This document shows positions 6,756 through 13,622 of a DNA stretch of 13,673 nt, in pieces. The translations under genes were made by a program, and so were the position numbers. The stretch covers positions 41,533-55,205 of the forward strand of contig DCJL01000003.1 in the NCBI GenBank assembly GCA_002320035.1, read 5' to 3'. This stretch comes from Clostridiales bacterium UBA1701 (GTDB lineage: Bacteria > Bacillota > Clostridia > Oscillospirales > Oscillospiraceae). The notes below the pieces were generated by a model. That model was not told the DNA's origin. It did not search any database and saw nothing but the letters and a program-made list of their open reading frames with translations. Position 1 is the first letter of the stretch, and each line of letters starts with the position of its first letter.

Positions 6756-8222
6756 ATGAAGAAATACGAATTCTGGTTCGTGGTGGGCAGTCAGTCCCTG
6801 TACGGGCCGGAGGTGCTGGAAACGGTAGCAAAGCGGGCGGAAGAAATGGCGGCGGAACTGAGCGGCGCGCTGCCCTTCCCCCTTATATATAAGCTGACGG
6901 CAAAATCCAACAGTGAAATAAGCCAAATAATAAAAGAGGCCAATTACAGCGACGGCTGTGCGGGAATCATCACCTGGTGCCACACCTTCTCTCCCAGCAA
7001 AATGTGGATAGACGGCCTGGCCTTCCTGCAGAAGCCCTGGTGTCATCTGGCCACCCAGTATAACCAGCACATCCCAAACAACGAAATAGACATGGACTTC
7101 ATGAACCTGAATCAGGCCGCCCACGGTGACCGTGAGCACGGTTTCATCGGAGCCAGGCTTCGCAGCCGCCGGAAGGTCATCGCCGGCTACTGGCGGGATG
7201 AAAGGGTACATAAGCGCCTGGGCGACTGGATGCGGGCTGCGGTGGGCGCGGCCGTCTCCCGGCAGATGCGGGTCATGCGCTTTGGGGACAATATGCGGGA
7301 GGTGGCTGTCACCGAGGGCGATAAGGTGGAGGCCCAGATCAAGCTGGGCTGGCAGGTGAATACCTGGGCCGTAGGCGACCTGGTGCGGGAGATGAGCGCC
7401 GTCACCGGGGCGGAAATCGACGCGCTTATGGCCGAGTATACCGAAAAATATGACCTTGCCACAGAAAAGCTTGACGCTGTCCGCTATCAGGCCCGGGAAG
7501 AAATCGCCATAAAGAAGATGCTGGACGCGGAGGGCTGCATGGCCTTTTCCAACACCTTCCAGGACCTCTACGGCATGGAACAGCTTCCCGGGCTTGCCGC
7601 TCAGCACCTTATGGCCCAGGGCTACGGCTACGGCGGTGAGGGCGACTGGAAGACGGCAGCGCTGACGGCGGTAATGAAGGCCATGGGAGAAAACGGCAGC
7701 GGCGCCTCCGGCTTCATGGAGGACTATACCTACCATCTGGAAGAGGGCCGGGAGTATTCCCTGGGCGCTCACATGCTGGAGGTCTGCCCCTCCCTGGCCG
7801 CCGGGAAGCCCAGAATAGAGACGCACCCGCTGGGCATCGGCATGAATGAAAAGGACCCGGCCCGGCTGGTTTTCGAGGGAAAAGCGGGCAAGGCCCTTGT
7901 GGCGAGCTTAATTGACATGGGGGGCAGGCTGCGGCTGGTGGTGCAGGATATCGAGTGCGTAAAGCCCATTATGCCCATGCCCAATCTGCCGGTGGCCCGG
8001 ATCATGTGGCGGGCCATGCCGGATCTGACCACCGGGCTTGAGTGCTGGATTACCGCGGGCGGAGCCCATCATACCGTGCTCTCCTACGATGTGACGGCGG
8101 AGCAGCTCCGGGACTGGGCCAGAATCATGGACATTGAATTTGTGCATATCGGCAAAGACAGCAGCCCGGAAAAGCTGGAGGAGGAGCTGCGGATAAAAGA
8201 CCTTGTGTGGAAGCTGAGATAA
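6756..8222 (+). CDS. araA: L-arabinose isomerase
   Basis: This 488-residue enzyme interconverts L-arabinose and L-ribulose in the cytoplasm using a divalent metal, usually manganese. All expected metal/catalytic residues can be placed: E295 in GGEGDWKTAA, E322 in FMEDYTYH, H339 in LGAHMLEVCP and H438 or H439 in AGGAHHT. They correspond in spacing to E306, E333, H350 and H450 of the E. coli enzyme. Length is close to the usual 490-500. ATG 6756 is preferred to the TTG at 6753, because AAGGAGA (6744-6750) lies 5 bases before it; that site overlaps the araB stop codon at 6743-6745. It is followed after one base by araD. Identification is secure from the sequence alone. Confidence 0.98.
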   Translation: MKKYEFWFVVGSQSLYGPEVLETVAKRAEEMAAELSGALPFPLIYKLTAKSNSEISQIIKEANYSDGCAGIITWCHTFSPSKMWIDGLAFLQKPWCHLATQYNQHIPNNEIDMDFMNLNQAAHGDREHGFIGARLRSRRKVIAGYWRDERVHKRLGDWMRAAVGAAVSRQMRVMRFGDNMREVAVTEGDKVEAQIKLGWQVNTWAVGDLVREMSAVTGAEIDALMAEYTEKYDLATEKLDAVRYQAREEIAIKKMLDAEGCMAFSNTFQDLYGMEQLPGLAAQHLMAQGYGYGGEGDWKTAALTAVMKAMGENGSGASGFMEDYTYHLEEGREYSLGAHMLEVCPSLAAGKPRIETHPLGIGMNEKDPARLVFEGKAGKALVASLIDMGGRLRLVVQDIECVKPIMPMPNLPVARIMWRAMPDLTTGLECWITAGGAHHTVLSYDVTAEQLRDWARIMDIEFVHIGKDSSPEKLEEELRIKDLVWKLR

Positions 8223-8223
8223 T

Positions 8224-8913
8224 ATGCTTGAAGAACTGAGAGAACGGGTCTGGCGGGCGAACCTGCTTTTGCCCGAATACGGCCTTGTGACCTTTACCTG
8301 GGGCAATGTTTCCGGCATAGACCGGGAAAGAGGACTTGTGGCCATCAAGCCCTCCGGCGTGGAATACGGCGGGATGCAGGCGGAGGACATGGTGATCGTG
8401 GACATGGAGGGTAAGGTCGTGGAAGGCCATTACAAACCATCCAGCGACACCGCCACCCATATTGTGCTGTACAGGGCTTTTCCCAATATCGGCGGCGTGG
8501 TCCATACCCACAGCAGGTGGGCTACCTCTTTTGCCCAGGCCGGTCGGGGCATTGCCCCCATGGGCACCACACACGCGGACTATTTTTACGGCCGGATACC
8601 CTGCACCCGCCCGATGACGGCGGCGGAGATCGCCGGGGCATATGAGAAGGAGACGGGCAAGGTGATAGCCGAGACTTTTTCCACTCTGGACCCGGACGAA
8701 GTTCCCGGCGTGCTGGTCCACAGTCACGGCCCATTCGCCTGGGGAGCAGACCCTGTGAACGCGGTGCACAACGCGGTGGTTATGGAGGAAGTGGCTTTTA
8801 TGAACTTCCATGCGGCCATGCTGGTGCCTGCGGCCCCCGCCATGCAGCAGGAACTGCTGGACAGGCACTATCTGCGTAAGCACGGGAAAAACGCTTATTA
8901 CGGACAGGGGTGA
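8224..8913 (+). CDS. araD: L-ribulose-5-phosphate 4-epimerase
   Basis: This 229-residue class II aldolase-fold enzyme converts L-ribulose-5-phosphate to D-xylulose-5-phosphate, the last step of arabinose entry into the pentose phosphate pathway. The zinc site is present: H94 and H96 in VVHTHSRWA and a histidine in VLVHSHGPFAWG (166-168). D75 in SSDTATH and D119 in THADYF match the catalytic/structural acids of the E. coli enzyme (D76, D120). The C-terminal HYLRKHGKNAYYGQG holds the tyrosine that completes a neighbouring active site in the tetramer. Length is typical (about 231). There is one base between the araA stop and this ATG and no strong ribosome site, so translation probably depends on coupling to araA. 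Confidence 0.97.
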   Translation: MLEELRERVWRANLLLPEYGLVTFTWGNVSGIDRERGLVAIKPSGVEYGGMQAEDMVIVDMEGKVVEGHYKPSSDTATHIVLYRAFPNIGGVVHTHSRWATSFAQAGRGIAPMGTTHADYFYGRIPCTRPMTAAEIAGAYEKETGKVIAETFSTLDPDEVPGVLVHSHGPFAWGADPVNAVHNAVVMEEVAFMNFHAAMLVPAAPAMQQELLDRHYLRKHGKNAYYGQG

Positions 8914-8917
8914 AAAA

Positions 8918-10168
8918 ATGCTGATCGACGGAGCGATGTACGGCGGAAAATGCGCCTGCGGCAGGGAGCACGCTATGGAAACCCGGGCGGCGGTGATCGA
9001 ACGGGGCGCGCTGGATCAATTTGAGGAGTACATGAGCGCGTACGGCCCTGCCGGAAGGCGCTGTGCCCTGTACGGCGGCAATTCCTACGAGGCTGCGGCG
9101 GGAAAGCGCCCGAAGGCGGAGCAGGAGATCATTCTGAATCCGAAGGGGCTCCATGCGGATGAAAAGGCCACGGCGGCGGTGCTGAGCCGCATGGAACCGC
9201 AGACTGAAATCCTTATCGCCGTGGGCGGTGGGACCATTCATGATATCGCCCGCTTCTGCGCCTGTGAGCGTGGAATTGCTTTTGTATCCGTGCCTACGGC
9301 GGCAAGTGTGGACGGATTCTGCAGCAAGGTGGCCGCAATGACCTGGCGCGGTTTCAAAAAGACCATACCTGCCGCGGCGCCGGCGCTTGTTGTGGCAGAT
9401 ACGGATATTATAAAAAAAGCGCCCGCCCGTCTGGTAAAAAGCGGGATAGGCGACATTTTGGCCAAATATACGGCTCTGGCGGACTGGAAAATTTCAAGCC
9501 TGCTGACGGGGGAGGCGCTCTGTCCAAAAATTTATGACATGGTGAAAGCGGCCGCGGATGCGGCTGTGGCTGGCGTGCCCGGAATAATCGCGGGGGAGGG
9601 CGGAGCCTATGAAAATGTAATGTATGCCCTGCTGCTCAGCGGCCTTGCCATGCAGCTTCACGGCAGCAGCCGCCCTGCCTCCGGCGCAGAGCACCATATC
9701 TCCCATCTGATAGAGGAAGAACCGGCTATGCTGAAAGCCGCCTTTCCTGCCATGCATGGGGAAAAAGCCGGCGTGGGCGCAGTATTGGCGGCGGCGGAGT
9801 ATCACAGACTGGCGGAGGTGCAGGATATTTCGGCCCTGACCGGTGAGTACAGCCCCCTGCCCTCGGAGGAAATCCGCCGCTTCTTCGGCGGAGAACTGGC
9901 GGAAGCCATACTGCGGGAAAACAGCGCAGACTGTCTTCGCGCCGTCAGCCGCCGGAGGCTCATCGAGTGCTGGCCGGAGATACGGAGTATGGTCGCGGAA
10001 ATTCCCCCGGCGGAGGAACTGAGCCGGATCCTTGAGGGCCTGTGCGCCAAGCGCGGCCCGGAGGATATCGGAATTCCTGCGTCCAGACTGCCGGATCTGC
10101 TGGACTATTCCCCCTTCGTGCGCAACAGGCTCACCCTCATGCGGCTGAGGAGAATGATAAAAGTATAG
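8918..10168 (+). CDS. araM: AraM/EgsA-type sn-glycerol-1-phosphate dehydrogenase
   Basis: This 416-residue protein of the iron-containing alcohol dehydrogenase superfamily resembles B. subtilis AraM (EgsA), which reduces dihydroxyacetone phosphate to sn-glycerol-1-phosphate with NAD(P)H and a Ni or Zn ion. The dinucleotide site VGGGTIHDIARF is at 102-113, and SVPTAASVDGF (124-134) is characteristic of the subgroup. Candidate metal ligands are D179 (GIGDILAKY), H259 or H260 (GAEHHISHL) and H280 (MHGEKAGVG). I start at ATG 8918, 5 bases after AGGGGTG (8906-8912) and 4 bases after the araD stop. A longer frame from 8810 overlaps araD and its extra residues look non-coding. It is the last gene of the operon and has a terminator 8 bp downstream. 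Why a glycerol-1-phosphate enzyme travels with arabinose genes is not understood, although the same pairing exists in Bacillus. Confidence 0.92.
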   Translation: MLIDGAMYGGKCACGREHAMETRAAVIERGALDQFEEYMSAYGPAGRRCALYGGNSYEAAAGKRPKAEQEIILNPKGLHADEKATAAVLSRMEPQTEILIAVGGGTIHDIARFCACERGIAFVSVPTAASVDGFCSKVAAMTWRGFKKTIPAAAPALVVADTDIIKKAPARLVKSGIGDILAKYTALADWKISSLLTGEALCPKIYDMVKAAADAAVAGVPGIIAGEGGAYENVMYALLLSGLAMQLHGSSRPASGAEHHISHLIEEEPAMLKAAFPAMHGEKAGVGAVLAAAEYHRLAEVQDISALTGEYSPLPSEEIRRFFGGELAEAILRENSADCLRAVSRRRLIECWPEIRSMVAEIPPAEELSRILEGLCAKRGPEDIGIPASRLPDLLDYSPFVRNRLTLMRLRRMIKV

Positions 10169-10176
10169 CTTGTAAA

Positions 10177-10204
10177 GCCCGGAACCTTGTGTTCCGGGCC
10201 TTTT
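10177..10204 (+). terminator. Intrinsic terminator of the araBADM operon
   Basis: GCCCGGAAC (10177-10185) pairs with GTTCCGGGC (10191-10199) around the 5-nt loop CTTGT, followed by C and TTTT. It sits 8 bases after the araM stop codon, so araM is the last operon gene. Confidence 0.9.
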
Positions 10205-10266
10205 CGCGCCATATATTGGCTTTTTCGGGGGGGAGAGAGGCCGGGGGCAAAAGCGCGGCGCGCATA

Positions 10267-10295
10267 TTGAAAAGGATGGCTCTTTCCTGTAAAAT
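10267..10295 (+). promoter_or_regulatory. Promoter of the TraX-family gene
   Basis: TTGAAA (10267-10272) and TAAAAT (10290-10295) are separated by exactly 17 bases, matching the housekeeping consensus at 5/6 positions each. Transcription would start near 10302, only about 15 bases before the GTG start codon, so the 5' leader is little more than the ribosome site. Confidence 0.75.
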
Positions 10296-10317
10296 AAAAG
10301 AAAAGGGGGGAGAGCCT

Positions 10318-11154
10318 GTGGAGAGAATAGGGGAGCGCAGGGGCTTCAGGGGGCTGGACGCAACGGCGCTGAAGCTGATCGCGGTGCTTTTTATGACCAT
10401 AGACCATGTAGGCGCTTTCTGCGGGAGCTTTGCCTGGGTGGCCGGGCACATGTACCCCCTGCGCCTTGTGGGGCGCATTGCCGCGCCTGTTTTCCTGTTT
10501 TTTGTGGCCGAAGGGCTGCGCCATACCAGAGACAAAAGGCTGTATTTAAAGAGAATGTATCTGGCCTCCCTCTGTTTCGGCCTGCTCAACGCCTTTGTGG
10601 GAGCGCTGCTTGACTGTAGATTTGGGAATATTTTCCAGTCCTTTTCCTGGCTCATCGGCCTTGTGCTCGTAACAGAGAGCGCGGCGGAGGGCATAAGAGA
10701 GCGAAAATGGAAAAAAATTGCCGGATACCCGCTTTTGTTTCTGTTTTTTCTGGGCCTTTCTGAGGGCTTTGGGGCACTGGCGGGCCCGCTGTCGGAGCTG
10801 CCGGACTTCATGGGCCTTTTTGCGCCGGGGGCGCTGCTGGCTTTTATATGCCCGCCCATGGATGTGGAATACTCCCTTGGACTGATCGCGCTGGGGGCGG
10901 TTTGGTATTTCATGGGGGACAGGCGTTGGCGCTGCGCGCTGCTGCTCCTGCTGGCCCTGATGAGCTGGTTCCAGCCCTGGGGCTATAACCGGGCGCTGAC
11001 TATGTTCAGCGGCATACAATGGGGAATGATCGGGGCTGTCCCTCTCCTTCTGCTCTACAACGGCGAAAGGGGTGCGGGCATGAAATGGTTTTTCTATATC
11101 TATTATCCCGTCCATACCTGGCTTCTGGCCCTGATCAACAGGATATACGCATAA
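10318..11154 (+). CDS. TraX-family integral membrane protein
   Basis: This 278-residue protein is mostly hydrophobic, with about seven to eight membrane helices. The N-terminal LDATALKLIAVLFMTIDHVGA (13-33, with the IDH triad at 28-30) and the C-terminal FFYIYYPVHTWLLALI (258-273) are the two hallmarks of the TraX family. TraX of the F plasmid acetylates pilin. Chromosomal homologues in Firmicutes are common, and their substrates are mostly unknown; an acyltransferase role is inferred. I start at GTG 10318, 5 bases after an AGGGGGGAG site (10304-10312). An open frame extends back to 10042 but runs through araM, its terminator and this gene's promoter. It stands alone between terminators and there are no conjugation genes nearby. 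Confidence 0.88.
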   Translation: MERIGERRGFRGLDATALKLIAVLFMTIDHVGAFCGSFAWVAGHMYPLRLVGRIAAPVFLFFVAEGLRHTRDKRLYLKRMYLASLCFGLLNAFVGALLDCRFGNIFQSFSWLIGLVLVTESAAEGIRERKWKKIAGYPLLFLFFLGLSEGFGALAGPLSELPDFMGLFAPGALLAFICPPMDVEYSLGLIALGAVWYFMGDRRWRCALLLLLALMSWFQPWGYNRALTMFSGIQWGMIGAVPLLLLYNGERGAGMKWFFYIYYPVHTWLLALINRIYA

Positions 11155-11252
11155 AACTTCATGAACAGACAGCACACCACGAAAATGGGCAAAGCCATGC
11201 GCATGAAGTTTTCGTGCATCATTTCCGGTTGCCCCGAAGGGGCGAGGAAATG
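11153..11252. repeat. Inverted repeats downstream of the TraX-family gene
   Basis: AAAACTTCATG (11153-11163) is the reverse complement of CATGAAGTTTT (11202-11212). CACGAAAA (11178-11185) is also complementary to TTTTCGTG (11209-11216), so the right-hand segment has two competing partners. A second hairpin pairs CATTTCC (11220-11226) with GGAAATG (11246-11252) and, inside it, GCCCC with GGGGC (11231-11243). No known RNA family is recognised. Confidence 0.5.
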
Positions 11253-11264
11253 GCACATTCAGCT

Positions 11265-11308
11265 CAGCTTGTCAAAAAAAGTCCGGCATGGACTTTTTTG
11301 ACAAGCTG
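11265..11308. terminator. Long AT-containing inverted repeat, probable bidirectional terminator
   Basis: CAGCTTGTC plus seven A and GTCC (11265-11284) pairs with GGAC plus six T and GACAAGCTG (11290-11308) around loop GGCAT, a 19-bp stem with one bulged base. A short GC core flanked by A- and T-runs is compatible with termination on both strands for the convergent TraX and DUF4097 genes. The extra 9-bp outer arms are more than a terminator needs and would suit a dispersed palindromic repeat. Confidence 0.65.
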
Positions 11309-11319
11309 ATATAGTATGT

Positions 11320-11350
11320 GGCCCCCTGCAAGCGCGTCTTGCAGGGGGCC
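11320..11350. terminator. Strong GC-rich hairpin downstream of the DUF4097 gene
   Basis: GGCCCCCTGCAAG (11320-11332) pairs perfectly with CTTGCAGGGGGCC (11338-11350) around the loop CGCGT, a 13-bp stem 12 bases past the leftward gene's stop. There is no T-run on either side, so it may stall polymerase or protect an RNA 3' end rather than act as a classic terminator. Confidence 0.6.
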
Positions 11351-11361
11351 TGACTCAATTC

Positions 11362-12327
11362 TTATTTTATACTCATTAGTATATCACCGGTACTGGTGGT
11401 GATCTTGCATTTTCCGCCGGTTACTGTTTCCGGCACCTCAACGCGGCCGGTGCTGCTTTGGGTGATAAACACCTTCTCTGAGAGCAGGGTGCCGGTGACG
11501 TTGCCGGTACTGGTTGTGACCAGAAACTCCGCCCCGTCGCATTGTTCAAATTTCACATCGCCTGTGCTTCGCTGGACGGTAATCGCTTCTTCCGCAAGCA
11601 CGTTCTCCATTGTAATACTGCCTGTGCTTCCGTTTGAGACAACGCGCTTGCAGGAAACATCCGTCAGCTCTGCTTCCCCGGTGTCTACGCTCACCCCCAC
11701 ATTGCCAGCGCAGGCCACAGAACGAATCACCACTTCTCCTGTCGTAACGGAAAGATCAAGCTCCCCGGCAGATATTCCTTCCACTTGGATATCGCCTGTG
11801 GAGGTTTCGATCCGGAGCAGTCTCGCGGAGGAAGCGAAGCAGGCAACATTGCCGGTGGAGGCGGAAATATCAATAAACTCAAATGTGAAATCCTTCGGTA
11901 TGAGAATGTCTCCTGTGCTTTCTTCGATGGAAAGTGCGGCGTATCCTGTCTGGGGCAGATATATCGTGATCTTCGGCGTGCCCAGGTGGAAACCGATGCG
12001 GTCATACCAGCTTTCTGCATCGATCACATTGATCGACAGCGTATCATCCTGTACGGAGGCGGTATGCTTCACGTTTTCCCATTCATAAAACTCTACGCTG
12101 CACTCTTCGCTGTCAGAGGGAAGAAAGACGATGTTTTCCGTATCGGAAGTGATGGAAATGTTCCGAAACTCTTCGCTGACGGCAACGGTGCTGGTCTTGA
12201 ATTCTCTCGTGCCAAGCGCATAAAAATCCCAGTGAATCCGTGCCATGACGCCGGCAAAGGCAAGGATCCCAATTAGAACTAGGGAAGCCGCTATTATCAA
12301 CCATGTTTTTGTGGCTTGCTTCATCAT
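11362..12327 (-). CDS. DUF4097-type beta-repeat membrane-anchored protein (putative adhesin family)
   Basis: This 321-residue protein has a short basic N-terminus, one membrane helix (about 8-28) and a long extracytoplasmic region. From residue 137 it carries ten turns with a Thr-Gly pair, mostly STGD, STGN or STGS, with threonines at 138, 158, 177, 196, 216, 235, 255, 274, 293 and 313. The constant 19-20 residue period indicates a beta-solenoid of the DUF4097 family. No enzyme motif is visible and the family's role is unknown. In many Firmicutes it is encoded with a PadR regulator and a HAAS/DUF1700 membrane protein, exactly as here. ATG 12327 is preferred: AAAGGAG lies 5 bases before it, and it overlaps the upstream gene's TGA as ATGA, implying coupled translation. 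An ATG one codon later is nearly as good. The longer frame to 12678 is a shadow of the upstream gene. Confidence 0.9.
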   Translation of the reverse strand: MMKQATKTWLIIAASLVLIGILAFAGVMARIHWDFYALGTREFKTSTVAVSEEFRNISITSDTENIVFLPSDSEECSVEFYEWENVKHTASVQDDTLSINVIDAESWYDRIGFHLGTPKITIYLPQTGYAALSIEESTGDILIPKDFTFEFIDISASTGNVACFASSARLLRIETSTGDIQVEGISAGELDLSVTTGEVVIRSVACAGNVGVSVDTGEAELTDVSCKRVVSNGSTGSITMENVLAEEAITVQRSTGDVKFEQCDGAEFLVTTSTGNVTGTLLSEKVFITQSSTGRVEVPETVTGGKCKITTSTGDILMSIK

Positions 12328-12923
12328 GCGTTCTCCTTTCTGAGAAACAGGGATTTGATTTTGAATGCGATCTTCTTTGTCACAGTCAATGCCCCTTTGG
12401 ATACTGCCTTGCAGCCAAAGAACAGGAAAATGGACAGACCCGCAAACACCATACCCGTGCTGATCATCACGATTCCCTGCGTCCAATCGCCTTTGCAGAG
12501 GAACATTATGCCCGCAGCCAAACCTCCAAGAGCGCCGGCAATGCACGATACGTCCGCCGCCCACAGAGATAGAGTGACAGCCCAGATTGCAATATATATG
12601 GAAAGAAGTATGGCAAAAGCAGCAATCAGCAGGCAGAACCAAACCGGAAAGCCCAAGATCAGTAGGACAATCTCCCATACCGGCAAACGCCGCTTCGGTG
12701 TTATCCGTTCCTTCACAAGCCTGGGAAGGGGAATGTCCGCTACGATTTGGGACACGACCTTATCAACAGAGCCAATTTCAGCCACGGCGGCTTCTTCTGA
12801 AAGGCCGTCTTCCACTTTGTCGTCGATCATTTCCGCGTAGAATGTCAGGCGCTCCGCAACGTCATCCTGCGGCAGCCCGCTCAGCCCTTCCCGCAGCCGG
12901 GCAAGAAAATCCTTTTTATTCAT
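12324..12923 (-). CDS. HAAS/DUF1700-domain membrane protein
   Basis: This 199-residue protein starts with a cytoplasmic helical domain (1-65) beginning MNKKDFLARLREGLSGLP and containing FYAEMIDDKVEDGLSEEAAVAEIG, the typical HAAS (formerly DUF1700) signature. Hydrophobic segments at about 82-118, 122-143 and 148-172 predict a multi-pass membrane protein with a basic C-terminal tail. The family is found next to PadR regulators and is thought to sense or modulate envelope conditions; the mechanism is unknown. A textbook AAGGAGG site lies 6 bases before ATG 12923. The gene overlaps padR by 8 bases upstream and the DUF4097 gene by 4 bases downstream, so the three form one coupled operon. Confidence 0.9.
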   Translation of the reverse strand: MNKKDFLARLREGLSGLPQDDVAERLTFYAEMIDDKVEDGLSEEAAVAEIGSVDKVVSQIVADIPLPRLVKERITPKRRLPVWEIVLLILGFPVWFCLLIAAFAILLSIYIAIWAVTLSLWAADVSCIAGALGGLAAGIMFLCKGDWTQGIVMISTGMVFAGLSIFLFFGCKAVSKGALTVTKKIAFKIKSLFLRKENA

Positions 12924-13233
12924 GGTGATCCTCCTTGGTTACGAATTGATAGATCGACATGATCTCTTTCCACTCTTCCTTGAAATCATCAATCCGTTTT
13001 AATCCCGCATTTGTAATGTGGTAATACTTTCGGAGTCTGCCGCCGTGTTCCGCACTTCGGACAGTCAGCATATCAGCCGTTTCAAGTCGTTTAAGAATGG
13101 TGTATAGGGTTGATTCGGACAGCTCAATATAAGGTTTCATATCTTTGATGATCTTATAGCCGTATGAATCTTCATTCTTAATTGCGGCCAGAACACATAC
13201 GTCTAAAAGGCCACGCTTCAACTGAATGTCCAT
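12916..13233 (-). CDS. PadR-family transcriptional regulator
   Basis: This 105-residue winged-helix repressor begins MDIQLKRGLLDVCVLAAI and contains SYGYKIIKDM, the recognition region SESTLYTILKRLE and the wing GGRLRKYYHITNAG, all typical of the short (PadR-s1) class. Small members bind DNA as dimers and respond to ligands or partner proteins. I use ATG 13231-13233, 6 bases after GGGAGGT (13240-13246); the adjacent ATG at 13236 is only 3 bases away, and the frame reaching 13323 crosses the promoter. It is first in the operon with the HAAS and DUF4097 genes, and a palindrome overlaps its promoter, so autoregulation is likely. The signal it responds to is unknown. Confidence 0.95.
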   Translation of the reverse strand: MDIQLKRGLLDVCVLAAIKNEDSYGYKIIKDMKPYIELSESTLYTILKRLETADMLTVRSAEHGGRLRKYYHITNAGLKRIDDFKEEWKEIMSIYQFVTKEDHHE

Positions 13234-13251
13234 CATATACCTCCCTTCGGG

Positions 13252-13286
13252 TAATACATCGTAGCACGAAGTATTATATTTGTCAA
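13252..13286 (-). promoter_or_regulatory. padR operon promoter with overlapping palindromic operator
   Basis: On the minus strand a perfect TTGACA (13281-13286) is separated by 17 bases from TACGAT (13258-13263). A palindrome, TAATACATCGT (13252-13262), AGC, ACGAAGTATTA (13266-13276), matches at 10 of 11 paired positions and covers the -10 box. This is the expected site for autorepression by a dimeric PadR protein. Binding is inferred. Confidence 0.8.
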
Positions 13287-13304
13287 TAGGCTTTCTTGAA
13301 AACC

Positions 13305-13335
13305 GGCAGCAGGGATAATACATTGCCCTGCTGCC
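13305..13335 (-). terminator. Hairpin upstream of the padR promoter
   Basis: GGCAGCAGGG (13305-13314) pairs perfectly with CCCTGCTGCC (13326-13335) around an 11-base loop. On the minus strand it is followed by GGTTTTC, so it could terminate a leftward transcript arriving from beyond 13340. The loop contains TAATACAT, identical to part of the operator half-site at 13252-13259. Confidence 0.45.
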
Positions 13336-13575
13336 AGTGCGTCGTTAAGACGGTGAAACATTTAATAAAGCGATTTCGTGAGCAAATTACAAAATATCCT
13401 TTGTTTTCAACGGTCTCAGAGGATTTTATTAAAGCCCTATATCAGGAACAAAAGCCTGTGATTTGGTTAATTGTGCAATAGGAAAAGTTAACGCTCAAAG
13501 AAACCAGTTGAATGGATCCTTTGAGCTTTATTGTCCTATGAAATCCTTTATTCCGGCTGAATACAAAAGCTTGAA
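13336..13575. other. AT-richer stretch without a convincing gene
   Basis: A plus-strand frame from GTG 13353 to TAG 13481 would encode about 42 residues ending in KALYQEQKPVIWLIVQ, but no ribosome site precedes it. It may be a decayed gene end. A loose inverted repeat pairs ATAGGA (13478-13483) and GCTCAAAG (13493-13500) with CTTTGAGC (13519-13526) and TCCTAT (13534-13539). Minus-strand frames here lack family resemblance. No promoter or RNA gene was identified. Confidence 0.4.
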
Positions 13576-13622
13576 GGGAGAGAACTTCTTTACGAAGTCT
13601 CTCCCTTTTTGGGAGCTTTTTT
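13576..13622 (+). terminator. Overlapping double terminator
   Basis: GGGAGAGAACTTC (13576-13588) pairs with GAAGTCTCTCCC (13594-13605) with one bulged A, followed by five T. The CTCCC at 13601-13605 can instead pair with GGGAG (13611-13615), forming a smaller hairpin followed by a longer T-run. It indicates a rightward transcript ending here, though no gene for it is evident. Confidence 0.7.

Noticed and set aside
6678..7826. A 382-codon open frame on the minus strand opposite araB and araA
   Set aside because: It is an antisense shadow of strongly conserved araA with GC-rich codon bias. It has low-complexity His/Gly/Pro composition and no family resemblance.
8810..8917. N-terminal extension of AraM into araD
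   Set aside because: The extension is Cys/Pro/Arg-rich and out of frame with araD coding sequence; ATG 8918 has a proper ribosome site.
10042..10317. N-terminal extension of the TraX frame back into araM
   Set aside because: It crosses araM, a clear terminator and the TraX promoter; the GTG at 10318 has a strong ribosome site and the family's N-terminus.
10137..10913. A 258-codon minus-strand frame opposite the TraX gene
   Set aside because: It covers the terminator and promoter of the opposite strand and has Pro/Ser/Lys-rich shadow composition without a domain.
12328..12678. N-terminal extension of the DUF4097 frame
   Set aside because: It overlaps the HAAS gene in another frame, while the ATGA junction and AAAGGAG support the start at 12327.
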